Origin: Membranipora membranacea
Lineage: Eukaryota; Bryozoa; Gymnolaemata; Cheilostomatida; Membraniporidae
NCBI GenBank assembly: GCA_914767715.1
Contig: OU612069.1
Location: forward strand, 4,526,001 to 4,590,000
DNA: 64,000 nt
Direction: 5' to 3'
Part shown: positions 1 to 14,500 of the stretch, piece by piece
How positions within the stretch are numbered: the first letter of the stretch is position 1
Layout of the letters: each line of letters begins with the position of its first letter
Program-made: the position numbers and the translations under genes
The notes under the pieces: generated by a model
Database searches by the model: none
Told to the model about the DNA's origin: nothing
The model's input: only the letters and a program-made list of their open reading frames with translations

Positions 1-2249
1 TCCTGACCTCTTTTAGTGTCGCTATAGGGAAGCGCATCTCCCTTACTCAAAGGTACTTCTGTTGGAGGCATCTGACTCACATGTTTGTTTCAGATATCAA
101 TAGGTATTTCTAGTGATGCAAGTTACGTGACTCGTATGTGAAACTCAATCTATAATTGCTGCCTAAAAATATAAGCTTATTTTACAAATATAAATGCTGA
201 AAAAACTCACATTGCTAGTAACCATAAATCAATTGAATTGCAATCTGACATTTCAGATATGAATTAGTATTTATAGTGATGCTAGTTATGCGATTCAATT
301 TAGCAATTCCCAGTGAAATTTCACTCCGTCCATGAAAAAATATGAAACATTCACTAGCCTTGGCTTCTGACTGGTATAATTGTTATAAATTGATACTCAA
401 TGCATCAAAGACAGATGTTATGACAGTGTCTTATTATGATTTTGATTTGATTTCCTCAAACTTATTTTTCAGGGCATGTCCTTCGAGCAGTCTGGCAAAC
501 TAAAACATAAAGCAATTTGAGAAAAATGAGATAAATGTATGAACTTGAAATCCATTGTCAATGACAAGACAAAGGCATATCAATTCCACCATCAAGTGGT
601 ACCATGATTTATACCTCTCAACAGTGTTAAAATGTATATAAGTGATGATGAAATAATAGCTGAATTAAGGTTGTATCCCTAACCATGTGGTTTCAAAATT
701 CTTAGGTGGACCCGTTTTTTGAGATTAATGTAATGTTGCAAGTCCGGAAACCTAATTCAGCCAGTTTATTGGAGTAATGTACAGCTTTCGGTTAGAAAAT
801 GTGCCGTTCCCTTATTTAAGTCTGCATGACAAGAATTATAATACCATTTTTAACAGCATGATTAGATCATTGGAATTTTAAAGAACACAATTCCTATTTC
901 AGCAACATGTGGGTGTAGACTTGTGATACAGATAGTGGTGTAAACTTGATATGTGCTGCCCAAAACTATATCCATATTTATTATTATTTTTAATTATCGT
1001 CATTTTCATCGTTTATTCGAGCCAACGGTTACATATTAAATGCAATTATTTTCGGCTACATAAGTAATGAATCTGCCTGCCAGCATGTCTGACAATCAAC
1101 AAACCTAATCATGTGGTATCAACCGGGACAATAATTAATTTTTGTTTTTTTACGGTATATACTTTTGAGAAATAAACTCCTTTGGCTCATATGATGGAGA
1201 AAGAGTAGCCTCGTATCTGACAGTGCATTTTACAATGAAAAATTGAGCTGTATTGAAACCTTCAGCAGGTACTGATTTTTGTATTTTATCACTCACTCAC
1301 TGCAGCTGATGGAATTCCAAACTATCCACCTGTGTCCATGCACCCTGTGCCCGTCTGTTGGACATTGTTGGCAGGACAACCTGTACTGGACGGGTGTGGG
1401 CTGACGGGCAATATGTTTTAATGGATGGACAGGTTTTTGCTGGATGGATAGACAAATAAGTATGGCCAATTTTTTCAGCAAAGTGTTTTTGGACTGATCA
1501 ATTTAGCAAGCCATCTGGGGTGAAGGTGTGTGTTGTGTAGTGCCCCTATACTATGAGCTGGTTACATTGTTATAGACACAAAGGAGCGACAAAAAATTAC
1601 ATAGTATACCACCTGTATTATTGGACCTTATCAAAAAAGACCTAAATAGACAGAGATGAAAATGATTGCAATGGCTGGTTCATGCCACAATCTTAAAATT
1701 AAAAATGATCATTGCATCCTCATATTAACTATATGGTTCTTAGATGTTCTTCTTGTGTCACACTTAATTAGAGAATAATAGATGAATGATTGACAATAAC
1801 AGCAGATACTCCCATTGATATGTCATAGGGCTGATCGGTTTAAACATTCCTTCATCTCTTGTCAACATTTTGGGAAGCTCACATCTTTTAGCAATCATTG
1901 ATTTAAGTTTTAAATATTGCCAATGCAACTTTTATCGAACCAAATCACAATATATTGAAGCAGTCTTTTAGAAAAAAGTCTTTGATTTGGTCAATCACTT
2001 TTCTCTTGACATACTCATTCGAGAACAAACTACTGCAGCCTGTCTAGCAATCCTGTATAAGGAGAGCAAGTTGTGATACTGTTGAGACATTTGAATACTA
2101 GATGCATAAAAATGACAAAAAGAGAAGGTAATATTAATCTTAAAATGTCCAGTTATGTCTTTTCTCTTTTACATGAAAGCTCCAATTCAGTGTCAATCAA
2201 TGAAAGTTAATAGATGGCCAACTTTGAATTGTGTGCATGATAAATATTG
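1..2249. repeat. Mosaic of duplicated intron sequence (left-edge unit)
   Basis: No gene is seen here; this should be intron or 3' flank of the minus-strand LRR gene. Positions 1-460 match segments starting near 4617, 10776 and 21573, beginning with the shared boundary sequence cctgacctcttttag. Positions 340-720 are a degenerate remnant of the LINE whose best copy is at 43.3-44.0 kb, sharing the stretch around gcatcaaagacagatgttat. Positions 780-2249 match 9290-10590 and, in part, 17848-18100 and 20490-21400. Short open frames here, such as 1293-1481, fall inside repeated DNA and resemble no known protein. Confidence 0.7.
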
Positions 2250-4432
2250 TTATAAAATAAATAGACTAGGTAGTTCAGATTATAATCCTATCCTGCTCAT
2301 TCCTAAATATAAGCCTATTAGTAAACAGATATCTGAGAAAATCAAGGTTCCAGTCAGAGTATGGAATGGGGAGAACACCGAAAAGCTGCTTTGTTCAATC
2401 GAAACGACTGACTGGAAAGTGTTGACGAGCCAAGTCAGCAATGTGTCTGAACATGCTGAAATCGTCACAGACTACCTAGCCTTCTGCCGCCCTAGATGAT
2501 TGTATACCAACTATCAACAGGGTCATTTATAATGACAAATCTTGGGTGACTGGTAAAATCAGGTCTCTCTTCAATGCTCGGTCTGCTGCACTCAAAGATC
2601 GAGATTTATACAAACTCCAATCCCTAAAAGCTGAGATCCAGAGAGAAATAAGAGCTGCAAATATATCTCATGCTAAGTACGTAGCCGAAGAATTTAAACC
2701 TAGCAATACACGATCATGGCAGCAGCTGAAAAAGCTTCAAACAATAAACAACTTCAAACTTCAAACAACTTCAACTTCAAACAGACAAACCAATAAACAA
2801 CTAGCGAAAGAGTGTAACGTTGATCCAGGCATTCTCAATGATTTTTATCTACGCTTTGAGTAGGTACTGCCACCTTCAGTATAACCACCAGCGGAAAGTG
2901 ACGGGTGTCCTGAGATACGCGTAGATGAGGTCATCAAATGTCTACGTCAAACAGACCCAAAGAAAAGTCCGGGGCCAGATGGTATTCCTGGCAGGGTGCA
3001 GAAGATGGCGGCATATTCTCTGAGTCAACCTCTCTGTGATCTATTCAACAGCTGCATCAAGCTGGGTGAGTTTCCACTAATATTGAAAAAAACGCTATAA
3101 TAAAACCAATTCCTAAATCAAACACTGCCAACGTAGCCAAGGATTATCGACCAGTGGCCCTTATGTCTATCGTGGCTAAAATATTTGAGAGGGTCACCAA
3201 ATCTATGATATCTGGCTGTATGACGGACGAGTCCCAGTTAGCCTACAGAGAGCGCAGGTCTACAGAGAGCGCAGGTCTACAGAGGATGCACTAGCGATGT
3301 TACTTGATATATTTACTAACCATCTTGACTCCAACTCCAAAAACTATGTACGCTGCTTGTTTGTTGATTTTATAAGTGCTTTTAACACCATTACCCCCAA
3401 TACGCTGATAGACCAACTTGTAAATTCCCCCGACACGACGACATCAACCTTATATACAACTTCCTGACAGATAGGAGACAAAAAGTGAAAGTTAAAGGTC
3501 AATCCTCTGCTGTCAAAACAACATCCACTGGCAGTCAACAGGGATGCGTCTGGAGCCACTGCTATTCTTCATATATGTCAAGAATATGCCTGTACCACCA
3601 TATGGTAACTACCACCTGATCAAGTTATGCAGATGACACTATCCTATTAGAGCTATGCACACCTAAGACACCATCAACACTGGACTCAGCTGCGGAATTC
3701 TTCACTGACTGGTTTGTGCCAATGACCTCATACTAAATGGCACAAAAACAAAGGAAATGATTATTAGTAACAAACGTGATAATCCAAGCTGTGATAGCAT
3801 CATCATTAAGGGTACCAAGGTTCAACGAATCAATCAATTTGTATACCTTGGCACTTCTATTGACTCAAAGCTCACTTTTAAAGATCACGCCCAGTCTGTC
3901 GCTAGGAAAGCTAGAAAACGGCTTATTATTATGAAACATCTATCATTCCTCAAAGTGCCTAAACCAATCAGATTGAGATGCTATGTCACGTTCATTGAGT
4001 GCATATTTATTTGCCGTCTGTGCACTGTTTATATTCATATTATGTCCAATTCATATGAAAAATCTATTGACAATGTGACCTCCACAGCAGATTATCTAGC
4101 AGGATGCAGATTCTCCGACGTATCTGATATCTATGAACGTTGTTTTCACAATAAGTGCCTTAGAATGTATGCCACTGAGAATGAGCCTCTTTTTGAGCTA
4201 GATAAGCTACCTTCAGGGCGCTACCGTGCCTTGAAGTGTAGAGTTGATATTCGTAAAAACTGTTATAGAGCACAATGCATCAAATTTTTAATTAAAACAT
4301 TTTTCTAAGTATCATTTTATAATGGTACAACACTGCAACATTTTCATATTATACAGTATTTTAATATTTTTATTATGAGCTCAACAGACACTTTTATTTC
4401 GCAACAACTTGGCAGAGACAGAATAAATTATC
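2250..4432 (+). mobile_element. 5'-truncated, decayed CR1/L2-like non-LTR retrotransposon (LINE)
   Basis: The order of domains is that of a CR1/L2-type ORF2. The end of the endonuclease is at about 2260-2320, where the usual SDHN motif reads SDYN. A linker follows (2546-2863), then reverse transcriptase with SPGPDGIPG near 2966, YRPVALMSIVAKIFE near 3150, FVDFISAFNTI near 3365, GSQQGC near 3532 and the catalytic YADD at 3626-3637. The thumb and C-terminal domain are one open frame at 3757-4308, ending with the LPSGRYRALKCR-type motif. Several frameshifts and a small tandem duplication near 3245-3290 break the frame, so it is a pseudogene. Borders come from two paralogous empty sites near 10590 and 21400, where the flanks are contiguous. 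The open frame starting at 2155 reads about 30 codons of flanking DNA before entering the LINE. The family call is from motif style only. Confidence 0.88.
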
Positions 4433-5911
4433 CTAATATTGTTAAATTGTTAATATCGAATCGTAATATAATTGCATATGTATGTGCTTTCATTTCCCTT
4501 GCGCCTAATTAAATCGATGATGGACCAACTAAATTATTTGCACTTAAAACCAGAGTTCCCAATTTTAAGTTTTCCTCAAAGGAAAGTTAGTGTAATGGGG
4601 TCAGACCAATGTTGTCCTGACCTCTTTTAGCGCCACTGTAGGGAAGCGCATCTCGTTTACTCAAAGGTACTACTGATGCAAGCATCTGACTCACAACTTT
4701 GTTTCAGATAGTCATAGGTGTTTCTAGTGATGCAAGTTACGTGATTCAGATGTGAAACTCAATCTATAATTGCTGACTTAATATGTAAATATAAATGCTT
4801 AATTAAACTTGTTTTCTAGCGATTTATGTTATGCGATTCAATTTATCAATCCACAGTGACCTTTCACTCAATCCATAAAAAATTCACTAGCCTTAGCTTC
4901 TGACTGGTATAATTGTGATGCATTGATACTTGACGCATCAAAGACAGATGTTATGACAGTCTCCTAATTTGATTTTGAGTTGATTTTCTCTAACTAATTG
5001 TTCAGGGCATGTTGTCCTCAAACATTCTGACAAATTTAGATGTTTAGGAGTAATTTTAGATAAATTACCATTTTGTAAAAAATGGACTTTTTAGATTAAA
5101 ATTGTTTGTGTATTTATGAGCTGGCTTCTAATGGTTAATGAGGCTTTCCTCACAGCTTGGTTGTTGAAGCAACTCTGAATTCTGATAGGCTGAACATCAG
5201 AATATTTAATGTTGGCTTCCCTTTCATTTCTTTGCCTCAGACAAGGTAGCACTGTACTCTTGAGTTTTTAAAACCCTCCACCCCCCTCCTATCACCTTGT
5301 ATTTGTTACTCACATGATGTTCTTTCTAGTTCTAGAACGTGTTAGAAGAGTGTCACATGATTACCTGTTACAGTAGAGCACTCAATTTTTCGAATCAGAG
5401 ACCAACGCTTGCACAGATTTAGACCGATCATTCTCACGATCTGAATATTTCTGTTTGCGTTTGGAGAAAATCGTGGACTGGTGACTAACCATCACCCAAA
5501 ATTCAAACTGTCAGAGCTGGGATGAATGGGCATTCACCAACCCGTCGGCGTCCTATTCTTCAGCAAAACTTTTATTGCCATGAATGAAATTTGTTCTTTA
5601 TACCTGAAGTTTATACCGGAAAACATTCCGCTACTGGAATGAAATAGACTGCCAATAAAAGTGTAAAAAAAAAGTCTATTTCACGCATTGCGTAAATAAA
5701 AGTATAAAGCAATTTTTAAAGTTGCAGCCATTTGATTGTGTAGCAATTATTGAAATGAGAAAAAAAATATGAGTTTTAAATCCCATGTCAATGATATTAA
5801 ACAAAACCTAACCCAGTCATAGCAAACTTTAAGAGAAATCACCATACTCAGAGGGAACAAACTAATTGTACAACAAGTCTGATATACAACTGTTGCAAGC
5901 ATCTGACTCAC
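4433..5911. repeat. Duplicated intron segment upstream of an LRR exon
   Basis: Positions 4433-4616 continue the sequence interrupted by the LINE. The unit-boundary sequence recurs at 4617 (also at 1, 10776 and 21571). Positions 4780-5070 are a LINE-B remnant. About 5100-5700 shows nothing recognisable. From 5755 the sequence matches the flank of the LRR exon at 11.4 kb. No gene is supported in this stretch. Confidence 0.6.
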
Positions 5912-6052
5912 CTGTCTGGAAGGCTGGTCAAGCCACAGCTCCAAGCCTGTATACTCTTCAATGATTGAATTTCCCCCAAACTCGTAGGTAATGTCTGTAG
6001 ACCCTTATTCGCAGGAACCTCTAACGACTCCAGTCTTGGCAGTTTGCAGATG
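5912..6052 (-). CDS. LRR gene, two-repeat LRR exon D (last one visible)
   Basis: This 141-bp exon (47 codons) lies between an acceptor ending CCACCACAG and a donor GTGAGT. It begins with the third base of a codon and ends after two bases, so it is symmetric phase 2. The peptide carries two leucine-rich repeats, with ICKLPRLESLEVP and LGEIQSLKSIQAWSCGLTSL as the characteristic parts. The LPxSI/LPTSLG spacing is typical of intracellular LRR proteins, which act as protein-binding surfaces. It is nearly identical to exon C at 11.4 kb and its flanking intron is also shared, so the two arose by recent duplication. No terminal exon or stop is seen further left, so the gene continues outside the window. 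Confidence 0.85.
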
Positions 6053-9000
6053 CTGTGGTGGATAAATAACAGAATGTTAAAACACCATGTAATACTGCTT
6101 GTTATTTGATGGAGCAAACACAATTGAACAACGCATTCTATTAATAGGAGAAAGTTTCAGATTGATCAATTACCCATATAAGTTGTAACTATCGGTTATA
6201 GATAAATGTACGAATTTTAAATCCCATGTTAAAGAGATTAAATGGAACCCAGTCAAAGCAAACTTTGAGAGAAAAGGTAAGTTTTTGAATGAACCCTTAG
6301 CTGCCGTCGTGTACACAGGGTAAATAAATCCAAAGATTGAATATAACCTTATTGCTCTAATTAATATATCTTAAAGAATCCTAAGAGTCGATAGCAGATG
6401 TTTAAACATCATAAATCCAAATTACCTTAAAACTAGACAAGGCAAAAGCATATCAATTTTATCATCAAGCGGTACCATTATTTATACATTTTAACAGTTT
6501 TCAAACTGAATTGAATTGGTCTCACTTGTGAAAATTGGTGTCAAGTTATTTAATGACCATAAAGCTGTGCCCTGATCTCAAATTATTCTAGTTAGACGTC
6601 ATAAGCCACCTTTTTGGTGGAGAATTATTAAACTTTTCTACTTCATAATACTTGTATTTTTATTTTTCTTCTTCTAAAAAATTTAGCTGTAATCTCTGTA
6701 TTTTTATGTTTTGGTGTTCCTAGTAGTTCAAACACACTTTCATTATTTATTCTTTTAAAATAAATCCTTGGTACCCCAGTTATCGACCATATTCCCTTGA
6801 CTTATTAATACTACCAGAATGAATATGGAGTATATATATAAGTGTTTATGTGTGCATTGTTTTAATTAAGGTTTTATCCCTGTTTGTTCATATTACTTGT
6901 CACAGGTTTCCAGATTATACATTACGAAGTTAAAAAGGTTGGTTGTCCCAAATGCCAATAATACTGACAAACCTATGACGTAAAATAATTAAATTAAAAT
7001 TGGCAACCAGTTGCCACAACTCTGGAAATTGGTATTGCATATCTTTTTCAACATACACTCTGAATTATCAAATAGAAAAATATAGTCTGCTGTGGCTGGC
7101 CGATGGCTTCATTTTTGTGTGCCTAATGCTGTTTGCTGACAAAACACTAGAGTCTAGAAGTTTTGAAATATTACAATTTAACGCAGTGGAATTGCTGTGT
7201 GTGCCCCTGTGCGATTTAAGATGGTTGAGATACAATGCTTGGATGGAGCTTGAATTTGCTACTCTGTGACAGGGATTTGCGAGATCTGGTTTCTATTATC
7301 AGTGCTAATAGTGATGATGTGTAAATTTGCTGTAAGTTTATGTTATGGGCAAGATACTGAAACCTGGTGGCCTGAAGTTAGGAGAGGCAAGCCCATAAGA
7401 CTTATAGGTATTAAAATAATTAAGAGTGTACTGTGATCACATTTACCCCCTTCATGTGTACTGAAATGACTTAGGTAAAATAATGAATAAATCTGCCAGT
7501 CCTTGTTTTAGAATCCCAATATTTCTTTGTCATGTGGAGGGTTCTAAAATTACTGTTTCTTCTATCATACCTAGGTACTTTATATATTCTGCTTTCACAA
7601 TTGAATATGGGTTTCATTTTCATATTAGGAACAATAATCTAAGTCGGCATTCAATACTCATAATCTGATATTATAAGTGATGTCATGATAGAAGACAAGA
7701 CTACAGGTTCACATCAAATCTTCATTGCGATATGAATATTGTATCATTGTACTGTGCTGATTGTGAGGCCTCTATAGAATTCAATGCGTTTCATTGTTTC
7801 AACTTTTGGTAAACAAAAGAATCCTTTATATGCTGTGCCCATTGAATTCCATATCTGGAATAGCATCTTTAGCTTTCTTTTGCCAAACAATGGGCTTGCA
7901 AAATAGCCAGTCCCTAGTAGCATTCTGGAAAAGCCCAAATCATCGACGTTGAAGGCATTTTATTACTGTCTGCTGTTTTGTAAAGAAGTTGATTTCCCAG
8001 GCTATATAATTCATGCTAGTAGGGACAGCCAGTCAGATCAATTTCAGATGAGCCCCTGTGTTAAGTGTTCTAACTGCATGATGTTATGATACTATTTCCA
8101 TTCTAAGAAAAGAATTTAATTCTGTGGCTGTGCCTGATACTTTTCAATAGAGAATAAATATAGCATGTCAGCTTGCATCCAAGTTTATATGAGAAAACTG
8201 AGAATAAATTTCTAGAAATGCTGCATTAAATGAATGGAAAATACGATAGAGTGACCCTAAATGATTCTTCTATTTGCAACGTCACAACGAGGTCATACAA
8301 AAAAGTGGACGCTTTTAGCATTTGTATAAGTGAGTTAATTGAGTCATCTGGTTAATATAAAGATAACATTTTGCCAACATTTCATCACGTTGTATGAAAT
8401 TCATGATTTTTTGCATTCATTTCGTCGATTAAACAGTAATTACACCGCTAAGCCTGGACAGTAACTTTCAATCATTTTGTGATGGTTTCTGCATCAAATT
8501 TAAAAAATGTAGGGGGAGATAAAGAGGAAACCATATAAGTCACTTAGAAGCAGAAATAGCATCAAGTTGATAACAAGATGCTGCTGTTTGTAAAGAATTT
8601 TTGAAACTCCAAATCCGATCAAAATTGATTGAGTTATGTTGACAGTAAACCAATGATAATATCATTGCTTACAACACCTTCAAATGACGTTGTGTTGCCC
8701 ACAATTGAGTGCCTCATTTCAGCTATATGTAGTGTCCTGTCTAGGTTGATAATTAAGGCTATGGGTGCAATTGATTATGTTACAAAAATTAATAAAAGTT
8801 TGTTATCATATTTAAATTAAGGTGAGATAATCTAGTATTTGCCCTAAAATATACAGCCTATATCTTGCTCATGAAATTGGTCACAGCTTTAGAGTGTCAC
8901 AATACACAAATTAGTAATATTTGCTTCTAAACTTATAACTACTGATAACTTATAATCGTTTAGTTGAGGGACGAAAAATCATGCTGCTAGATATTTTGTC

Positions 9001-11375
9001 ATCACTCGCACATACAAATCTTCTGCGAATAAGTATAGCTATACTCTTAATATTTACAAGTAGGGGAAGATCTTATGAAGTCATTTGCCGAACAATCAAG
9101 CAGGCCTATTGAGATTTTCAATCTTGGAATATTTTTCCGTAAAGTAATTGTTATTATTATAATTACCTAACTATGGATTTAATTACTAATTTTTTAAGAA
9201 TAATACGGAATCTTCAAGTGGGAGATGTGGGATGGAAGTCAACAAAAGTATTTTGATATAGAAAAACATATTATTGTGATATTGATAGTAGGGCTTACGG
9301 TTAGAAGATGTGTCTTTGCCCATTTAAGCCTGCAATACCAGACTAAAATCCAATTTTTACAGCACAATTGGTGTGAACTTGATTAGTGCTGCCAAAAAAA
9401 TGAATTTACTATGATATTCAAGAGCCTGTCTGCAAAAATGTCTGACAAACAACAAAACCGATAAGGTGGTAACAATTATTTTAATTATTTTGTCTTTTTT
9501 TCCTGTGACGGTAATTATTTTCTCCTTTTTGTTTTTGTAAATACTTTTGAGAGAGAAACTGCTTTAGTTCATAACATTAAGAAAGTTTAGCGGCACATCT
9601 GGCAGTTCAATGATGCAATGAAAAATAAAGCTGTGTTGATACCTTTAGTCAGTGTCGATTTTTATTTTTAGGCACTCACCACCAGTTAAGTGGCTGACAG
9701 GATACCCGACTGTCAGCCTGTGTCCATGCGGACACAGTTGGGGGGACAACCTGTACTGGACCGGTATAGACGGAAAGGCAACTTGTTTTATTGGACAGAC
9801 CGAATTTGCTGAATAGGCATGGGTGGATAGTCAAAACGGAATGCCCGACTTGTTCAGCTTGATCCGAAGCCTTTACCGACTGGCCCTCGTGAAATTACAT
9901 TGTTGCTAGCATGGTGCCATTATGCTGAGAACAGCTTAAATTAAGAGATTGAATGTGCCAGTTAAAATTCTTCATCCACAAGAAGAGATGTTAGAGCTCG
10001 TGTAAAATTTACACAAATTTGGAGCAGTCAAGTGCTCTAAATAGCAAGATTGCTCTTGTATGATGACTGTAATGACTAAATACTTTAAAACACCACCTGT
10101 ATTACTGACCCTTATTTGAGCAGACCTAAATAGACCTAGATGAGCATGCATGCAATGACTGGTTCGTTTTCTAGCTTGACTGATCAGTGTAAACATCCCT
10201 CAATATCTAGCCCACATTTGGTGATGCTCACTTCCTTTTGCCATCATTGATCTAAGCCAAGATCTTACCAATGCGACGCCTATCGAATTAAGTCACAATA
10301 TATCGAAACAGTCTTTTAGAAACCAATCTGATCAAACACCTATTTTCTCTTGACATACTCATTCGAGAACAATCTACAGCAGCCTGTCTAGCTATCCTGT
10401 ATAAGGAGAGCAAGTTGTGATACTGTTGAGATATTTGAATACTAGATGTATAAAAATGACAAAAAGAGAAGGTAATAAAAATTTTAAAATGTCCAGTTAT
10501 GTCTTTTCTCTTTACATGAGATCTTCAATTCAGAGTCGATCAATGAAACTTAATAGATGACCAATTTTGAATTGTGTGCATGATAAATATTGCTAATATT
10601 GTTAAATTGTTAATAGTTGATCGTAATATAATTGCATATGTATGTGCTTTCATTTTCCTTACGCCTAATTAAATTGATGATTCGACAACTAAATTATTTG
10701 CACTTAAAACCGGAGTTCCCAATTTTAAGTTTTCCTCAAAGGAAAGTTATTGTAATGGGGTCAGACCAATGTTTTCCTGACCTCTTTTAGCGTCGCTGTA
10801 GGGAAGCGCATCTCGGATAATCAGAGGTACTACTGTTGACTCACATGTTTGTCTCAGATATTCATAGGTATTTCTAGTGATGTGAGTTACGTGATTCAGA
10901 TGTGAAACTCAATCTATAATTGCTTACTAAAAATATAGACACAAAATATAATGCTCAATAAATCTTGTTTTCTAGTGATGCATGCTATGCGATTTAATTT
11001 ATCAATCCATAGTGACTTTTCACTCCATCCATAAAAAATGTGGAATAATCACTAGCCTTAGCTTCTGACTGGTATAATTTTCATGCATTGATACTCAATG
11101 CATCAAAGACAGATGTTATGACAGTCTCATATTTTGATTTCGTGTTGATTATCTGTAACTAATTTTTTAGGGCATGTTGTCCTCAAACTCTCTGATAAAC
11201 TTAAATATTTAGGAGTAATTTTACTTAAAAAGATGAGGTTCAAATCCAATGTCAATTAGATTGAACAAAAGGTAACCCAGTCATAGCAAACTTTAAGAGA
11301 AATAACCAAACTCAGAGGGAACAAACTAATTGTACAAAATGCCTGATATACTACTGTTTCAAGCATCTGACTCAC
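6053..11375. other. Intron between LRR exons C and D
   Basis: About 5.3 kb of intron. Positions 6170-6860 hold a LINE-B remnant. Positions 6943-7160 match 25725-25920. Positions 7140-9480 match 16035-18140, and 9290-10590 match 780-2249. Positions 10591-10775 match the flank at 4433. Positions 10776-11375 are the next copy of the unit boundary and LINE-B remnant. The short open frames in this stretch are not conserved between duplicate copies, which argues against coding function. Confidence 0.65.
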
Positions 11376-11516
11376 CTGTCTGGAAGGCCAGTTAATCCAC
11401 AGTCACTCGCCTTTAGACTCTTCAATGATTGAATTTCCCCCAAACTCGCAGGTAATGTCTGTAGACCCTTATTCCCAGGAACCTCTAACGACTCCAGTCC
11501 TGGCAGATTGCAGATG
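11376..11516 (-). CDS. LRR gene, two-repeat LRR exon C
   Basis: A 141-bp phase-2 symmetric exon with a CCACCACAG acceptor and GTGAGT donor. It encodes two leucine-rich repeats, including ICNLPGLESLEVPGNKG and LGEIQSLKSLKASDCGLTGL. The last two bases (AG) join the first base (C) of exon D to give a serine codon, so splicing C to D keeps the frame. Compared with exon D most differences fall at exposed LRR positions, but the copies are too few to test for selection here. Confidence 0.86.
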
Positions 11517-14500
11517 CTGTGGTGGATAAATAACAGAATGTGAAAATGCCTTGCAATACTGCTTGTTAGTTGATGGAGCAAAGACAATTGAGCAAAGACA
11601 TTCTATTCATAGATGAGAGTGTTAGATTGATCAATTACCCATGTATGTTGTAACTATCAGATAGATATCTGTTTGAATTTTACAGCGCTTCTCCCAAAGC
11701 TGAGATTAATTGATATGACATTGCGCTGCACAGGATAGTCAATAATGGCAGGTTCACATTCAAAAGCTAGAAGTCCCCCCTGATTAGGGAGCCCTAATCT
11801 GAGCAGCCCTGGTTGTCACAATGATCAACATGGAAAATGAATTATGGTGATATATTAATAATATTAGTAAAATTAGTAATTGAAAGATCATTGACCAAAT
11901 TTTAAGTTTGATAGGCCACATAATCATAAAAACAGCGTCATTTCGCTCTATTATTCAGTAACAAAGCTTTCTTATCCAATGGTAATCGGCTACATTAAGT
12001 TATTTTTACAGGATTATACACCCATGGCATCGTAACTTTTAACATGATATTACTTGATAAAGTTGAAAGTTGATTATCACTATCAAAAAACTTCTCTTAT
12101 TGACTTAATGTACAAATTATTTTTTATTTAAATTGGTACAGAGTCGATTTATTATTACATGAGGTGATGAGGACTAATTAATTTGCTAAATGTAGTCTCA
12201 TCATACTGCATTTTTGTTCTGGTCGATTTTCATGCTAATTGCCAAAAATAGATATAATTAATCAAATTAATATTATGCCTTATTGATAACTTCCCTCACA
12301 CTAGGAAAGGTTGCTCCAACATAATAAAATGATAATAATAACAATGAAAATTTAAATATTAATAATAATGACATAAATATTTGTATTAAGTACACATATC
12401 TTATTGGATTAATACGTATTGCCCCTCATGTTAATTGAAGACGACAACTCAATAGAGCGATCAAGATGTAAGGTCATCGATTCAATATCTGATAGTTATT
12501 TTGTATCAAGTTTGCCCTGTATACTTAACAAAGTTTGAAAAGATTACTGTCCAGTAGATTTAGGATAGGCAAGATGTATTCCATCCCATAGAAAGATAAG
12601 CAAAGTAGATATTTCATGTGAGCTTGGAAAAGCTCCATTGGGCTATGTACTGAAATGCCGATAAACTGCAAACCCAACAGGAGGAGCATAGAGCATCATT
12701 GAAAGGTGCTGCTTTGCACCCTCAAGGATTATTACCTTCCCTATATTATTTATAGATCAGTCTTTGAGAATTGGCACCGGTATTGTAATATTTCAGATAG
12801 TTTAAATGACACATAATATTATATCATACCTAATTTCAATTCGGCAAAATCGCAATTCAAATCTGTATGCAGCATTACTTTGAAGAGTATTAAGAAACCA
12901 CATCACTTGCTGGTGTCTTGCTGAACATTGTTCCAGTATGTTGTTTATACATCTTCCAAACTACTATTTTCAAGGTGGTAGAGAGACATTGCGGCAGCAG
13001 AAATCATATCCCATTACACCCATGATATTAGTTGAGAGGACAATCCAATGCTCTCATATTATTGTAATGAGAAGTGTCACCATGATGATGAGAGAAAGCA
13101 CTGAACATTGTGACAGTTTTATGAAAAAACATTACCACAATGCATCTCATTTTGAACATTACCGGTGCCTACTAGGTGGTTGTCACAGCATTATAAAACA
13201 GACTTCATGAGATGATAATAAAATAATGCTGTAGTGATGGAAGAACTGTAATGCTATAACATTGTTAAAATTGAATGCTTTTTGATAGCATGATCATAAC
13301 ATCATTAAAGTGGTAATTATAAGCTGTTTTCTGGTATTTAACAGTGATGTATCATCATGTCAAAAATAATGTTTGACTAATACTTAGAACCAAAGACTCT
13401 GCTATAACTGAATCTGAACATTGTGATTACCATTCTGTGTCCCATTAGACAATAACCAAATCCCATCATTTTCACACCATGTAATACTTGATAACATTTC
13501 ATGCAAAACGTTGTTACAATGTTCACTGTTTGCTGGGTTTTTTACCTTCATTTGTAACAAGAAGTCAAAAAGTTATAAGGTTATGGAATATAGGGATCAC
13601 AAAAATTCCCAGGGATCAATATATTATTAGCATTATTTTATAAACTTGGATTTTCAGCTTTGTGATAGGTAAACTATAAAGAATAATCCCTTTTCTTTTA
13701 TATCTATTGGCAGGAAAATATAAAAATTGTCTTAAACGAACTGCTCACATGGATTTGTAAATAAAAGGCAATATCACCGTGTCTAGCATACTCTGCAAGT
13801 CCTCGTCTAAAAGGTAATAAAACTGCCAACACAGGTCTCCAAAATTTAAATTCACACTTTGCTTTTAAATTTTACTAATCGCAGTCACGTAGATATGTTG
13901 GTAGTTGGTGGTTTGACTGAACTAAATACAACATCTTTATTTTCAGTTTAACGCTTTGTATATTTGGTATTTTTGCAGGTCCTTGCCATCATTTTAAGGG
14001 CAAATCCTCCACCTGCACCATTTAAATATTTGTAAACATATGTCAACAACAACAACTGTCAATAAATAGTCCATTGAAATAGACAAAGTGAAAGATTTGA
14101 AAGAGTTCAAAAAAAATTTTCACCTCTATAAATGGGGCGCAATCACAGACTTGATTATAAACCTAGACATGACACTATATGGATATTGAGGCACTGAGGG
14201 ACTTAATTGTGGGCAACGTAACGTCATAGGAAGGTGTAGAAGCAATGATGTGATGATTGATTTTCTGTCCACAATCCAGGTTTTTTGTTCAATAACTCGA
14301 TGAATTTTGATCGGATTTTGAGTTTGAAAAATACAATAGATTAAGCAGCTTATCTCATTTACGGCAAGAAAAGATTTGGAACTCAGACGATTATATGGAT
14401 TTTGTAGTTCAATAGCTGTATGAATCATCATCTCCTTATTTGTATAAATATTTAAACCAGAGTTGCTACCCCACAAATTTGATATACATATAGTATGTCC

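Noticed and set aside
7000-7269. 89-codon plus-strand frame
   Set aside because: The homologous DNA at 16.0 and 25.8 kb does not keep the frame open, so it is not conserved coding sequence.
11225-11260. tRNA B-box-like ggttcaaatcc
   Set aside because: No A-box or cloverleaf around it, and it lies within a LINE-B remnant.
12938-13210. 90-codon plus-strand frame
   Set aside because: Unusual His/Met-rich composition, no recognisable motif and no conservation available; probably chance.
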